Assembly (NCBI RefSeq): GCF_963576675.1
Contig: NC_088915.1
Location: 43,987,501-44,051,500, forward strand
DNA: 64,000 bases
Source of the DNA: Euphorbia lathyris
Lineage: Eukaryota; Streptophyta; Magnoliopsida; Malpighiales; Euphorbiaceae
Direction of reading: 5' to 3'
The position numbers and the translations under genes were made by a program. Below are positions 36,318-48,292 of this stretch, piece after piece. Every line of letters begins with the position of its first letter. Position 1 is the stretch's first letter. The notes under the pieces were generated by a model. It was not told the origin of the DNA. It ran no database searches and was given only the letters and a program-made list of their open reading frames with translations.

Positions 36318-38460
36318 TGTTGGGGCCAAACAAACAAAAACACACACACACAAAGAAATAATAGAGAAAAACAATAATGACACACAACAATTTTAGCGTG
36401 GAAACCTCTTCAACAAGAGATAAAAATCACGGGACCCGTATGCCTCTTAAATCTCCACTATCAAATGATTACAATTTTTGGATGAACAAAACTGTAACAA
36501 AAACCCTCGCTCTCTCACACAAACTCAAAGCTTAAGTTACACCTCCTAGTTAACTAGCCTTGAGAATGTGGAATACATCAACTAAAGGCCTAAAGCCTAT
36601 TTATAAGGGAACTCCCCGTTGACTTCCTTCTTTCTAAGCAATGCGGGATTCACACATCCCTTTACAAACCAATGTGGGATTTGGGGAGATATCCCAACAA
36701 ATCCTCCCTCGACCCAAATGACCACATATCTCAACATCTTCAGAAAAATGAACCCTCTTTGTAGTCTTTTTTTCTTCATTCTGCTAAGGAAACATCCATC
36801 CAGATAATAAATCTGTTTCCCTCTTTTCATTCCTTGCAATATCAAGCTTCCACCTTTGAACACTTTGCAAAACTTGTCGGCTCCAACATATTTGTACCCA
36901 CGTGAAGCCAACTCTCCCAACGAAATTATATTGGCTCTAGCACTAGGCACAAACTTCACATCAGCAAGTGTTTTGGCAACACCATTGTGGAGCTTCAGGC
37001 GGACTCTTCCGACGCCTTCAATCTTCATCTTCGAATTGCTCCCACTCTGAATGTAGCCAAAATCTCCATCAACCTTTAAAGTGTCAAAATAAGCTTGATC
37101 TCTACAACTACGAATATCAGCAGCAGAATCTAACACCCAATCAGAATGATCTTCAACAAGATCATCCGCAACAGTCAATAAAAAATCACGATCTTCAACC
37201 ACATTAGCAGAGGATTCACCATTTTTAACATTACCCTTCCGTAGACTCTTCAAGTCCTCCCTAAACTATGGGCAACGAGATTGCATGTGACCGGATTCAC
37301 CACAATAAAAGCACTCAACAGTACTCATATCCTTTTGCCGAGATCTTGATCTCCCGCCACGGTCACTCTTCCTATGGTTCCTCCCCCTTTCTCCACTCTC
37401 TCGAGCTATGAGTATCTTAGGACAACTATCATCTTCTCGCATCATCTTCTCATTCTCTTTCAAAGCCGCCATCATATCATTTAGCTGCAACGTGTTCTTC
37501 CCCATTAACATCGTTTGCACTAACGACTTGAAAGATCTAGGCAAAGAAGCTAACAAGAGCAACGACTGCTCTTCATCCTCAATCTTCTCTCCAATACTCA
37601 ATCACTGACACACCAATTGATTAAAATTATTAATATGGTCAAGAATGTTACCTCCATGTTCCATTCTATGTGTGTATAGATCCATCTTCAGACATAACCG
37701 GCTAGCCAACGACTTCGACAAATAAGTGCTCTCCAACTTCTTCCATAACTCTTTTGGAGATGTCTCCATCAACACTGTCATCTTAATTTGGGGAGCAAGG
37801 GCTAACCTGATAGTGTTGATAGCCTTCCTCTGAATCATACTCCATTCAGTGTCTTTCATACCATTGGGCTTCTTCTCTAACGCGATGTCAAGACCCTGCT
37901 GCACCAAATAGTCTTGAATCGTACTTTTCCACAACGTGAAATTACTCTTTCCATCAAAAAGCGGAATCTCATACTTGAACGTTGTAGACGACATCTTCTC
38001 TACAGCTCGGCTTATGCTCTTCCTCTATTATATACCCTCCCTAGGCCGAACCTCGGCTCTGATACCACTTTGTTGGGGCCAAACAAACAAACACACACTC
38101 ACACAAAGAAATAATAGAGAAAAGTAATAATGGCACACAACAATTTTAGCGTGGAAACCTCTTCAATAAGAGATAAAAACCACGGGACCCGTAGACCTCT
38201 TAAATCTCGACTATCAAAGGATTACAATTTTTGGACGGACAAAACTGTAACAAAAACCCTCGCTCTCTCACACAAACTCAAAGCCTAAGTTACACCTCCT
38301 AGTTAACTAGCCTTGAGAATGTGGAATACATCAACTAAAGGCCTAAAGCCTATTTATAAGGGAACTCCCCCTTGACTTCCTTATTTCTAAGCAATATGGG
38401 ATTCACACATCCCTTTACAACACTTTTAACCAATGTAGGATTTGGGAAGATATCCCAATA
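36318..38460 (-). mobile_element. Short copia derivative with gag and protease only (TR-GAG-like)
   Basis: LTRs are 36318-36699 and 38071-38460, and the target duplication GTGAG is perfect (36313-36317, 38461-38465). On the - strand the primer site TGGTATCAGAGC (complement to initiator tRNA-Met) follows the 5' LTR, and a purine tract GGGTCGAGGGAGG precedes the 3' LTR. Only about 1.37 kb separates the LTRs, so reverse transcriptase, RNase H and integrase are absent. Such gag-only units have been described in plants as TR-GAG elements and depend on proteins of other elements. The outer base of the 38460 end is TA, not CA. Confidence 0.9.
36700..37994 (-). pseudogene. gag and partial protease of the short copia derivative
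   Basis: It starts at ATG 37994 (MSSTTFKYEIPLFDG), with copia gag blocks FTLWKSTIQDYLVQQG and LWKKLESTYLSKSL. A stop near 37602 and one near 37266 interrupt the frame. The zinc knuckle CFYCGESGHMQSRC is complete. The protease site is LDSAAD in place of the usual D-S/T-G-A, so it would be inactive. After KFVPSARANIISLGEL the reading ends near the 3' LTR, where integrase would normally follow. Confidence 0.85.
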
Positions 38461-39112
38461 GTGAGGTCCAACTCTTTATATACCCTTTCACACATATACC
38501 CCCACCAATCAAAGCCATTTTCTTCAAAATAAAGCCATTTTCTCACATATATTAGTATTATTTTATACATGGAACCTAAATTGATACTTTCTCGGAAACC
38601 GGCTTATCCTTAAGTTGAATATGAACTTTGTACCTACACGAAGAGAATAATGGTATATGTTAGCTATATATTGCTCGCATCACATATTGGTTTAAAAGAG
38701 TTTCCAAACTGAGACAAAGGTGAGCTCCCATTGATCTGAATATCCTACATAAACCATATTTGAAGAAAATATTGGATGTAGTCCACATATGATATGATTC
38801 AAAAGACAATGAAGGTAAAGGTTTTAAACAAACCTCAATATCAGAATCAAAGTCTAATTCCATATCCTCGTCATCATTTAACCAAAGATTGTATATGATA
38901 ACTTTCGTTCCTTTTTCACCTATATCATCAAACTGATGCTGATGAATTAGGAAAAAAATGATATACAAGAGTCGCATGAAAAAAAGAACAGAAACAATAC
39001 ACCTAATTGACGCGTACGTTCTCCAATTAAGAGAGATAAAAAGAAGATGAAAAACAAGAATAAGTTCCTCAGGTTGAAAGACTAACTGCGGCGACCGACT
39101 AATAAAAAATAT

Positions 39113-39438
39113 TTGCATTTGCCTCCTCCTGTCCAAAAGATAACTATCTTGTGCCTTATATTGATATCTTGGTGGATGGAACCGCAGGATACGAGGTATA
39201 TTCCTTTAGGGATGTCAAATCAAGCTACCATCAAATACGGATGGAACCCTCGGATCAAATTAAAACATTTTTATTACACACCAAGCTACCTATTATTTCA
39301 AAGTCATGCCTTTTGGGTTAAAGAATGTTGGAGCAACATACCAGAGGATGATGAACCAGATCTTCGAGGGCGCAAAGAAGGTATTAATTTCTCGGTATAC
39401 GTGGATGACATGATCATTAAGACTACATGATCATTAAG
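39113..39438 (+). pseudogene. Ty3/gypsy reverse transcriptase relic
   Basis: Across three frames one reads DILVDGTAGYEVYSFRD, YHQIRMEPSDQIKT, VMPFGLKNVGATYQRMM and YVDDMIIK, successive RT blocks including the catalytic YVDD. At its end a 15-17-base word (ATGATCATTAAGA) is duplicated in tandem, exactly at the border of the next LTR-like sequence (39440). The rest of the element is missing. Confidence 0.75.
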
Positions 39439-40131
39439 AGTACTGATAGGGGTCAAAAACCACTATCTTTAGGTACGGTTTTAGGACGGTTTTAGTTTAC
39501 TTTTTCGCCAATAAGCAAGCAATTCTCGCATTTATATGCATTTGTGTGTGTTAGTTAGGATTTATATATGTTTTATTTACTTTTATGGTTTAAGCTCGTT
39601 TTCTGATCGTTTTTGGGAAAATATGGCCAAACTAGCATGTACGTTAACTTTCAATTATCTTTTATGGTTAAATGATCCACCAAAAGTCACACCAAACTGA
39701 GTTTTTACTCAAAACAAGCGATTGGTGGGTCAATTTAGCCTTGGAACTAAGTCATTTGGAGTTTACGTACGTGTGCAGGTCAAAACAGGAACAAGTTCGG
39801 GCAAAAATCGCGTCTCAGGAACATCTGATAGTCACACGGGGCATTTGGGCATGTTTTGCTTGTCGAAACAGGCCTTTTTAGGCCAGATCGACGAGTTGGC
39901 ACTGCCAGTGCAACGAGCTGGCAGTTGCCAGCTCGACCGAGCTGGAAGTCAGCTCACCCAACTTGACGAGCCCACGATACCACGATCGGTCCCCATTTTT
40001 CCCACCTGTAAAAGGAAACAAATTAGGTAAGATACGGGGCCCGAACCACAACTATAAATAGAACTTTTATCTTGTAAATTAAATATCTTTCATTATTGTA
40101 AAAAAACCCTAGCTCTCCCTCTTGTAGAATC
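39439..40131 (+). mobile_element. LTR 5' portion with TATA box, different from the 3' LTR
   Basis: It starts TGATAGGGGTCAAAAACC and runs to an internal break at 40131. A perfect inverted repeat with 10-base arms, CGAGCTGGCA (39914) and its complement, lies 120 bases upstream of TATAAATA (40053-40060). It has the layout of the Athila LTR start at 62798 but no clear base-by-base match, so it may belong to another family member or to a chimeric LTR. Confidence 0.6.
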
Positions 40132-41319
40132 TGTTGAAACACCTTTCCACATGATTTTGATTTGACAAAATTATTTAAGTTTAATCCCATGATTAAGACA
40201 ATTAAATTTAAGTGCTTTGATTTAATTGTACTAATGTGTTTGTTCAATATTGAGTATATTAATAAATGAGAACATGAATAAAAAGTAAGACAGAACGAAG
40301 TCAGCATGAGCCACAGAAGTTGAGTATAACACAACTCAGCATCATAAAAGAAAAGTCTTCTTTAGAACAAACGCTCAAAGACGAAGCTGACTGAAGACGC
40401 TGAGTAGAATTTTACTCAGTCTCTGATAAAGATAAAGATCGAAGGCAACGTCAAATAAGTCAAGTTGAGTGTTCGTCAGGACAGCACCAATGATCCATTG
40501 ACTAGAAGACAAGATCTGACAAAGGTCTGCATCAATTCAGAAGCCTCGGAATTACGCCAAGAGACCTTTTCGAGACGCATGGATCACCTGGCATCTGGCA
40601 AGAAGACAAACCTTGCGCTAGAAGACGAACCCGGTGTAAGAAGACGAAACTGGCAAGCCTGGCGACTGCTAATTTCAGACGACGGGATTGGCCTGTAATT
40701 ACTGAACGTTGACCTATCAATGACGAAAGAAGACCGTTTGAATTCAACGGATACGTCCGAATTCAAATCATTGGAGCTTCAGGAATTGCTATAAAAGGAC
40801 AAGTTCATCACTTGGATCATTGGCCGAAATACAAGAAAACACAGACAGAAAAGCAAATCTTCACAAGAGTGAAAATCCAAAAGAGAAGCTGTCTAAATAG
40901 AAAAAGAAAGTTCTTACACCCAAATCCAATCTCCGTGTAAAAGTCTAGAGTGAATTTGTATTCATCTAAAGTGTTCTTCATCTAGAAAGAACAAATTTGT
41001 ATCAATTGTAAAGGTTGAGAGAGTGAAGCTGAGTACTCGGTTTTAGTACTCAGTTGTAAAGAAAATCTGAGTGTTCGGTTATAGCGCTCAGTAGGGTTGA
41101 GTAGACGAATAGAGGACGGTACTCTTGCATACTCAATTGCTTTGTAAACGGTTTGTGCTCTACCTTTAAAGAGCTCAGTAGTGGATTGAAAAAGCCCGGA
41201 AGGATTCTGGGGACTGAACGTAGGCGGTGGGGCCGAACCAGGATAAGACTGCTGAGTAATCTCTAACCCGTCTCTTGATATATATGTATGTGTTGCTTGC
41301 TTAAATTACTCAGTATGCA
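40132..41319 (+). mobile_element. Inserted LTR-like sequence rich in CTGAGT/ACTCAG pairs
   Basis: It starts TGTTGAAACACC and ends CAGTATGCA, with TATAAAAGG at 40790-40798. It holds many short complementary pairs, such as CTGAGTA...TACTCAG, spread over 40305-41240. It looks like a solo LTR of about 1.19 kb. The flanking five bases (GAATC left, ATTCA right) do not match, so insertion alone does not explain it. Confidence 0.5.
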
Positions 41320-42196
41320 ATTCAGAGTTAGAAGTTCGATTTTGTAAAAAGCAATATGATGTACACACATTGTTTATCAAATAATTATAAACACAGTAGC
41401 ATTTAAGATTTAGATTAAGATATGTTTTTATTAGTTTACGTTTTGGTAGTAGACGACCCATCTCTATTCCGAAGATTCAGCGAGAAGATTAAGTAGAGGA
41501 TTCGACCCAGGAGCTTGACAAACTCTAAACGAGATTCGAGGAAAGGATTGACAACCCGTTCACTTGAAAGTCGACGAAAGCTTCCATACTTCTTGTTCTC
41601 TGTAAACTTGTATCAAATTCATACTTCATCTAATAAAGTTCATATAATTCAATATTTTTTTATGTAGCACTTCTGAGAAAGAATGGAAGTGAGTTCTGGT
41701 GTTTTCATTAAAACATAGTTAAATTCAAAATCATTACAAGGAAACTTTATTGAACACTTAGGCAAATTCATTCTTCAAGAATTAATTTGGTTAAGGTAGC
41801 AATCTAACCTGATCATAGGAGGATTGTCTGTGGTTCAAAGCCCCTTAATTGAAGGAGTTTATGTTATTACATTCTTATAATTTATACAAAGTTTAAAGTT
41901 GTTTTCTTTGCTTAATGCAAACGAATACATTTATTCTCTTTTTCTAAGCACTAAACGTTTCTGTTTTATAATTCATTCTCAAAACAGAATTGATTTCTAA
42001 CATTCTACATATTCTAATCTAATTCTTATTCTATCAATTTCAAAACCAATTTCAAATAACGATTATCTATTTCTATAAACTTTAAGTCGTATTTAAACTA
42101 CATTTAAATAAGTTTTTGTTGAAAAACGTTCCTTGTGGGATCGATATCTTTTTATTACTACAAGCGAAACCGTGTACTTACGGAAATCGGTCAACA
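41320..42196 (+). mobile_element. 3' part of the Athila 5' LTR
   Basis: 41311-41878 matches 63390-63960 of the 3' LTR with roughly 3% substitutions by eye count. The end GGTCAACA at 42196 is followed after six bases by the primer site. The last 320 bases have no partner in the window because the 3' LTR is interrupted at 63963. Confidence 0.85.
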
Positions 42197-42202
42197 AGTT
42201 TT

Positions 42203-42217
42203 TGGCGCCGTTGCCGG
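42203..42217 (+). other. Primer-binding site, tRNA-Asp type
   Basis: TGGCGCCGTTGCCGG, six bases after the LTR end, matches the complement of the 3' end of plant tRNA-Asp. Athila elements use this primer. Confidence 0.85.
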
Positions 42218-42387
42218 AGAACGCCAAATTTTTTAACAAAAATTTAGATTTTTCGTGTTTTATTTCGAATCTAGGTTTATACATACTTATTTTAACTTTT
42301 GCAATTTATTAATTTTAATTTACTAACATAATTATTTTTCAAATTCTGTTTTGAAGGTAGTTTTGGTTCGTGCAAGATTTCAAGTTC

Positions 42388-44652
42388 ATGCGCAGTTCTC
42401 GAAGTTCAGGCATTGCACCAGACCCTATAGACCCAGAAATTGAAAAAACCATTAAAAAGAACAAGAAAAACAAGAAAAACAAAAACAAAACTCCATTAAA
42501 AACAAATACCGAGCCAGATATTATGGCAGACCCACCAACACTTATGGATTACGCTAGGCCAGGGGTGGCCGGTGTAACCAATAGTATTGTTAGACCCAGA
42601 ATCACCGCAAACCAATTTGAAATTAAGCCAACATTGCTTAATATGTTGCAAAATAATGTAACATTTTATGGGTTACCTAACGAAAATCCTAACACCCATT
42701 TGACAAATTTCCTTGAAATTTGTGACACTTTTAAAATACCAGATGTGACTGCCGAAGCAATCAAACTTCGCCTTTTTCCTTTCACTTTGAAGGATAGAGC
42801 CAAAGAGTGGTTAACTTCGATGCCAGGCGCAACATTTGCAACTTGGGAACAATTAGCCCAAGCATTTTTATCAAAATATTTTCCTTTAGCAAAAACAGCA
42901 AGAGTCATAAAAGAGTTAACATCTTTTTCTCAAAATGATAACGAAACTCTTTATGAGGCTTGGGAACGTTTTAAAAAACTTCAACGTTTATGCCCACACC
43001 ACCAATTGCCCGATGCACTTTTAATGCAAACATTTTATAATGGATTAAATCCTACAACTAGGGGTTCATTAGATGCTATGTCGGGAGGGTTATTTATGAA
43101 GAAGACATCAGCCCAGGCAAAAGAACTTTTGGAGGAAATGGCAATCAAGAGCAGTATGTGGCCCGCGGAACGTGGACATATACCAGTGGCGAAACCATCA
43201 TCCTCAAACACATCATCAGTTAAAGGTATAGTGAATGTTGATCCAGTCGCGATGTTACAAGCCCAATTTTCTGCCTTATCGCACAAAATTGATAGGTTTA
43301 TGGCACCGTGCGATGCCAACGGGAATCCAATCCAAACGGATGTGGATTGTGAAGGTATGAGCGAGATCGAACAGGTAAATTTTGTCCAAGGACAAAACCA
43401 AACTAATAATCCTTATTCTAATACCTATAATCCTGGATGGAGGAATCATCCTAACTTTAATTGGAGAGATAATAATAATAATACAAATGCTAATCAAAAT
43501 CGTACCAATAATTATCAAAATCAATCAAGAGATACGATTAGCACTTTATCTTCTAAAATCAACAAATTCATAGATGCTATCGGTGGAAAAATAAGTAATC
43601 ACGACGATGGTTTTAAACGGATCGAAAATAAATTCGATCAGCTTATTAAAAACCACTCATCTAGTATCCATAATTTGGAGGTTCAAATTGGCCAAATTGC
43701 TAAATCAATTCCATCCCGAAAAGAGGGAAGTCTTCCCAGCCATACGGAAGAAAATCCGAAAGAGCATGTAAAGGCTATCACTCTTCGTTCAGAGAAAAAT
43801 TACTTAGGTCCGGAAATGCCCGGAGATTCGACTTTACCAGGATCTGATTTACCAAAGTCCAAAGACGATACATCAAACGCAAAAAGTTCACCAATTGACT
43901 CAAGTACAAAAACTTTTGTACCCAAACCACCTTTTCCACACAAAGTTCGAAATAAGGACTATGACAAACAACTTTTAACATTTCTGGATAAACTTAAAAA
44001 TTTGCACATTAATTTGACGTTTATGGATGCGATTATGCAAATTCCTAACTATGGTAAGTTCTTAAAGGATTTAATTTCAAAGAAAATTAGTTGGGAAGGA
44101 ATTTCATCCATTTTGCTAACTGAAGACTGTAGTTCAATAGTGTCTAGCAATTTGCCTACTAAACTCAAAGATCCCGGATGTTTTACTATTCCGTGTAAAT
44201 TGGGAGATATTGAATTCCCAAGTTGTCTTTGTGATTTAGGAGCGAGTATAAACTTAATGTCGTTGTCTATTTTTAATAGGTTAGGTTTAGAAGAAGATAT
44301 CAAACGTACCAATATGGTTTTGCAATTAGCGGATCAAACCACTAAAAGACCATATGGTATAATTGAAGACGTTTTAGTTAAAGTTGATAAGTTTATTTTT
44401 CCTACCGATTTCGTTATATTAAATTTTGCATATGACGTTAATTGTCCACTAATTTTTGATAGACCGTTTATGAACACGGGACGTGCTCTAGTTGATGTGT
44501 CAGAAGGGAAAGTAGTTTTAAGGATAGGAGAAGATAAGATCAAGTTTAACATGAACAAAGCGATGAAATATCCTATGGAGGAATTCGCTTGTATGAAACT
44601 TGACTTAGTTGAAGAATGTGTCAATGACATTATTCAAAAAAAAAAGAAATAA
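42388..44652 (+). pseudogene. gag and protease of the Athila-type element
   Basis: ATG at 42388 is the first in the frame. The capsid-like domain covers residues about 60-220 (LKDRAKEWLTSMP, LYEAWERFKKLQRLCP, FYNGLNPTTRGSLDAMSGG). An Asn-rich middle (residues 345-390) replaces the zinc knuckle. The protease has CDLGASINLM at about residue 618, the Athila form of the D-S/T-G site. The frame then runs into AAAAAAAAAA (44637-44646) and stops at 44650; pol goes on in another frame, so a shift in this A run is implied. Confidence 0.88.
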
Positions 44653-44654
44653 TA

Positions 44655-47642
44655 GAACCTATAATGGGAGAAGAATTAGAAGATAAGGACCCAGAGCCTT
44701 TGATTCGAGAAGATGGACCAGTTCTGCCTTCGACTGTAATACCCCCTAAATTAGAACTTAAAGAGTTACCAGACCATTTGAGGTACGCTTTCTTAGGCGA
44801 AGGCGATTATCTACCTATAATTATCTCTAACAAATTAACAAATGTTCAAGAAGAAAAATTGAAAGAAGTTGTTAGAAATAGGATAGGAAGTATGGGATGG
44901 CAGATTTCAGACTTGAAAGGAATTAATCCTAGTATTGCAATACACAGAATTCACTCAGAAGAAGATAAGCCACCTAAAGCGGATAGACAAAGACGCTTAA
45001 ATCCGAACATGAAAGAAGTAGTCAAAATGAGATTACTAAACTTTTAGACAATGGAATCATTTATCCTATCTCGGATAGTGAATGGGTTAGCCCAATCCAT
45101 TGTGTACCGAAAAAGGGAGGCATAACTGTTGTAAGGAATGACGAAGGTGAATTAATACCTACACGAACCACCACCGGTTGGAGGGTTTGTATAGATTATA
45201 GGAACCTAAACAAAGCGACCAGGAAAGATCATTTTCCTCTACCTTTCATCGATCAAATGATTGAAAGGATAGCCGGTCATGCTTTCTATTGTTTTCTAGA
45301 TGGTTACTCCGGATTCTTTCAAATTTATATTTACCCGGATGACCAAGATAAAACAACCTTCACATGTCCTTATGGAACATTTGCATATAGGATAATGCCC
45401 TTTGGTCTATGTAATGCACCAGCAACATTTCAACGTTGTATGACTGCAATTTTTAACGATTTCATTGAAGATATCATGGAAGTTTTTATGGATGATTTTT
45501 CAGTTTACGGAGATTCTTTCGATGCATGTTTAGGAAATTTAGATAAAGTTTTGTCTAGATGTGAAGAGACGAATTTAGTACTAAACTGGGAAAAATGTCA
45601 TTTCATGGTTGATGAAGGAATTGTTTTAGGTCATAAAATATCTGAAAAGGATTAGAAGTGGATAGAGCAAAAACTTCAGTGATAGAAAAATTACCCCCTC
45701 CAACTACTGTTAAGGGAGTACGGTCATTTTTAGGACATTCTGGGCTTTACAGACGATCTATTAAAAACTTCTCTGTAATTTCCAAACCACTTACTAATTT
45801 ACTCATGAAAGACTCAACCTTTGATTTTAATGAAGATTGTGTTAAAGCTTTTGAAACATTGAAGACAGCTTTAGTCAGTGCACCCATAATTGCTAAACCC
45901 GATTGGGATTTACCTTTTGAAATCATGTGCGATGCAAGTGACTTAGTTGTCAGATGTGTTTTAGGTCAAAGGAAGGATAAGAAACTTAATGTTATTTATT
46001 ATGCCAGTCACACACTGTCCGGTGCACAATTAAATTACACCACAACCAAAAAAGAAATGCTAGCGGTAGTTTTTGCATGTGATAAGTTTAGGTCGTACCT
46101 GTTAGGATCGAAAGTTATTATATATACCGACCACGCAGCTTTAAGGTATCTATTTGCTAAGAAAGATGCAAAACCACGTCTGATTAGATGGGTTTTGTTA
46201 TTACAAGAATTTGATATAGAAATTAAAGACAAAAAAGGAGTAGAAAACCTTGTCGCCGATCATCTATCGAGACTTGAGGATGAAATGGTCCTATAGGAGA
46301 AACTATCGGTATACGAGATGATTTTCTTGATGAATATCTCTATCAAATAAAAAATGTCATGTCACCATGGTATGTGGATATAGCAAATTATCTTGCAGCG
46401 TTCCAGAAGGGTTAAGTTTCCATCAAAGGAAAAAAATTCTTTTTCGATATTAAACAATATTTTTGGGAAGATCCTTTCTTATTCAAAACTTGTGGTGATG
46501 GTATGATTAGGAGATGCGTTAGCGAAAATGAATACGGGTCTATAATGTCAGAATGTCATTCTAGCTCTTATGGAGGACATAACGGCGTTAGTAAAACAGT
46601 AGCCATGATATTAGAATGTGGATTCTTTTGGCCTACATTGTTTAAGGACGTTCATTCGTTTGTTATTCGTTGTGACAAATGTCAAAGAACCGGGAATTTA
46701 GGAAGGAAAGATGAGATGCCTCTCACAAACATGTTAGAAGTTGAAGTCTTCGACGTGTGGGGGATCGATTTCATGGGTCCTTTTCCCCCTTCTTTTGGTA
46801 AAACTTATATTTTAGTAGCCGTAGATTATGTTTCAAAGTGGGTTGAAGCAATTGCAACCCCTACGAATGATGCTAAGGTCGTTGTTAAATTTCTTGAAGA
46901 TATATTTTGTAGATTTGGATGCCCTAGAGTCATGATAAGTGATGGAGGTACCCATTTCATAAACCAAAGTTTTGAAACGCTTATGAGAAAATATGGAGTA
47001 CACCACCACGTATCTACGCCATACCATCCTCAATCGAATGGTCAATCGGAGATATCAAATAGAGAACTCAAATGGATTGTAGAGAAAATAGTTTCGTCTT
47101 CAAGGAGAGACTGGTCTTGTAAACTTAACAATGCGTTATGGGCATACCGTACTGCATTTAAAACACCAATAGGAATGACACCATACCGATTAATGTATGG
47201 GAAAGCATGTCATTTGCCAATAGAATTAGAACATAAAGCTTATTGGGCTATTAAAGCACTTAACTATGATTTACAACAAGCAGGTAAGAAACGTTTGTTC
47301 GACTTGAATGAGTTGGATGAATTACGACATTTATCTTACGAAAATGCAAAAATATATAAAGAGAAAGTGAAAAAATGGCACGACGCCAAGATTAAAGTCA
47401 AAAGCTTTCGCGTTGCAGATAAGGTGTTGTTGTTTAATTCACGACTCCGATTGTTTCCAGGTAAACTTAAGTCTAGATGGACAGGATCATATTTAGTCGT
47501 TAAAACATTCGACTATGGATCTTTAGAACTTGAAGGACCTAACGGAGTTCGATTTAAGGTTAATGGTAATAGATGCAAAATCTATTATGAAAATGCTCCA
47601 ATTAAGGAAATTGAGTTCATAACAAAATTTCATGAAGATTAA
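44655..47642 (+). pseudogene. pol (RT, RNase H, integrase) of the Athila-type element
   Basis: 44664-45047 has the linker to RT (SDLKGINPSIAIHRI). A one-base loss in an A run at 45026-45029 shifts frame. RT follows: VCIDYRNLNKAT, IMPFGLCNAPATFQRCM, and catalytic FMDD at about 45486. Another short A run at 45643-45646 shifts again. RNase H ([24 protein letters not shown]) ends HLSRLEDE. Then shifts at about 46285 and 46400-46430. Integrase (46503-47642): [34 protein letters not shown] give the DDE triad. The end has [21 protein letters not shown] and stops at 47642. Confidence 0.88.
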
Positions 47643-47954
47643 TTCGTTTTCATGTACTTCTTTTATTTTGTTTTTGTTTAAATTCATAGTTTAGCTTTTA
47701 TTTTGTTTTATTTTTACACATTTTTATGATTTTTAGTTATTAGATGAATTTATATCAAGTTTTAGATACATGAAAATATATTTAAGTCATGTTTTTAATC
47801 AGATTTTAGGTTAATAGTTCGAATTAGAAGAAATTCAGCGATTCTCAGTCGAGAATTTAGGATTCTCAGTTGAGAATTCACACTTTCAAATTTGTCCAAG
47901 AAGGTAAGAGATTTTCTGATCTTACCGAGAATCAGAATTAAAGGGTTTCGACGC

Positions 47955-48171
47955 CTGATTTCCAAGAGGAAATCAGCGTGTCGCGACCGAGAATCGGGAT
48001 TCTCGGTCGCGACACGGGTGTTTTCTGCACCATTAGACCTGTTTCTTCTTCCTCATGCAGACACAGCTATTCAAACTCGAAAATTTGAGTTCCATCAACT
48101 CCAAGAGGTCTGATTTTATATCTTTTCGCATCAAAAAGACACTTTCTTTCATCCTATGATTCCTATAAATA
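47955..48171 (+). promoter_or_regulatory. Palindrome and TATA module upstream of post-pol ORF 1
   Basis: CTGATTTCC/GGAAATCAG pair at 47955-47976, then a perfect inverted repeat with 18-base arms at 47978-47995 and 47998-48015 around GG, containing TCGCGACCGAGAATC. TATAAATA stands at 48164-48171, 122 bases before the ATG of ORF 1. The same palindrome core is at 50036 and 63064. A promoter role is inferred. Confidence 0.55.
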
Positions 48172-48292
48172 AATCAAGAGGTTCAAATTTCTGTTACTTA
48201 CTTTTCTATTCATCTCTGTCAGACACATATCTGATATTCTCAAAACACCATTATACAAAAGTTACAAAAACTTTTTTTTGCCCCTCAAAACC

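Larger units (their letters stand above)
35996..38595. mobile_element. MITE-like element with inner hairpin, split by a copia insertion
   Basis: The left end GAAAGTATCAATTTAGG and the right end CCTAAATTGATACTTTC (about 38575-38592) are inverted copies, each followed inward by TATAAAATAATAC. A second pair lies inside the left half: AACGTTTGAAAAA plus GTATCAATTTAGGTCTCG and its complement (36050-36160), around a short loop. The family end therefore occurs four times. The 2.1-kb copia derivative 36318-38460 is inserted in it. It lies in an intron of the MORC-like gene. Confidence 0.75.
29487..39090 (-). pseudogene. MORC6-like ATPase gene, C-terminal half, broken
   Basis: Plant MORC proteins are GHKL ATPases acting in chromatin compaction and transposon silencing. 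Exons on the - strand: about 39090-39056 (tentative), 38938-38834 (FDDIGEKGTKVIIYNLWL and MELDFDSDIE), 38744-38634 (contains EQYIANIYHYSLR in a shifted frame), 35890-35743 (LSILYLRL, LRGRVV, HHNIADDLIFPEYILYK), 34682-34618 (GFLKEASDIKVHGFDIYH), about 34030-33880 (HCELIGYKV), 29573-29487 (coiled-coil end, EVEFEYTRLLVES, TGA). Most borders have GT-AG. Damage: a TAG between RVV and HH (35822-35824), a one-base shift before it, a shift in the 38744-38634 exon. The N-terminal ATPase part is absent in the window; transposon DNA begins at about 39095. A remote 5' half beyond 64000 is not excluded. Confidence 0.75.

Noticed and set aside
42370..42387. gag start six codons upstream of 42388
   Set aside because: The codon at 42370 is GTG; plant mRNAs start at ATG, so 42388 is taken.
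47978..48015. Palindrome as a transcription terminator
   Set aside because: No T run follows, plant RNA polymerase II does not end by such hairpins, and a TATA box and ORF start lie downstream.
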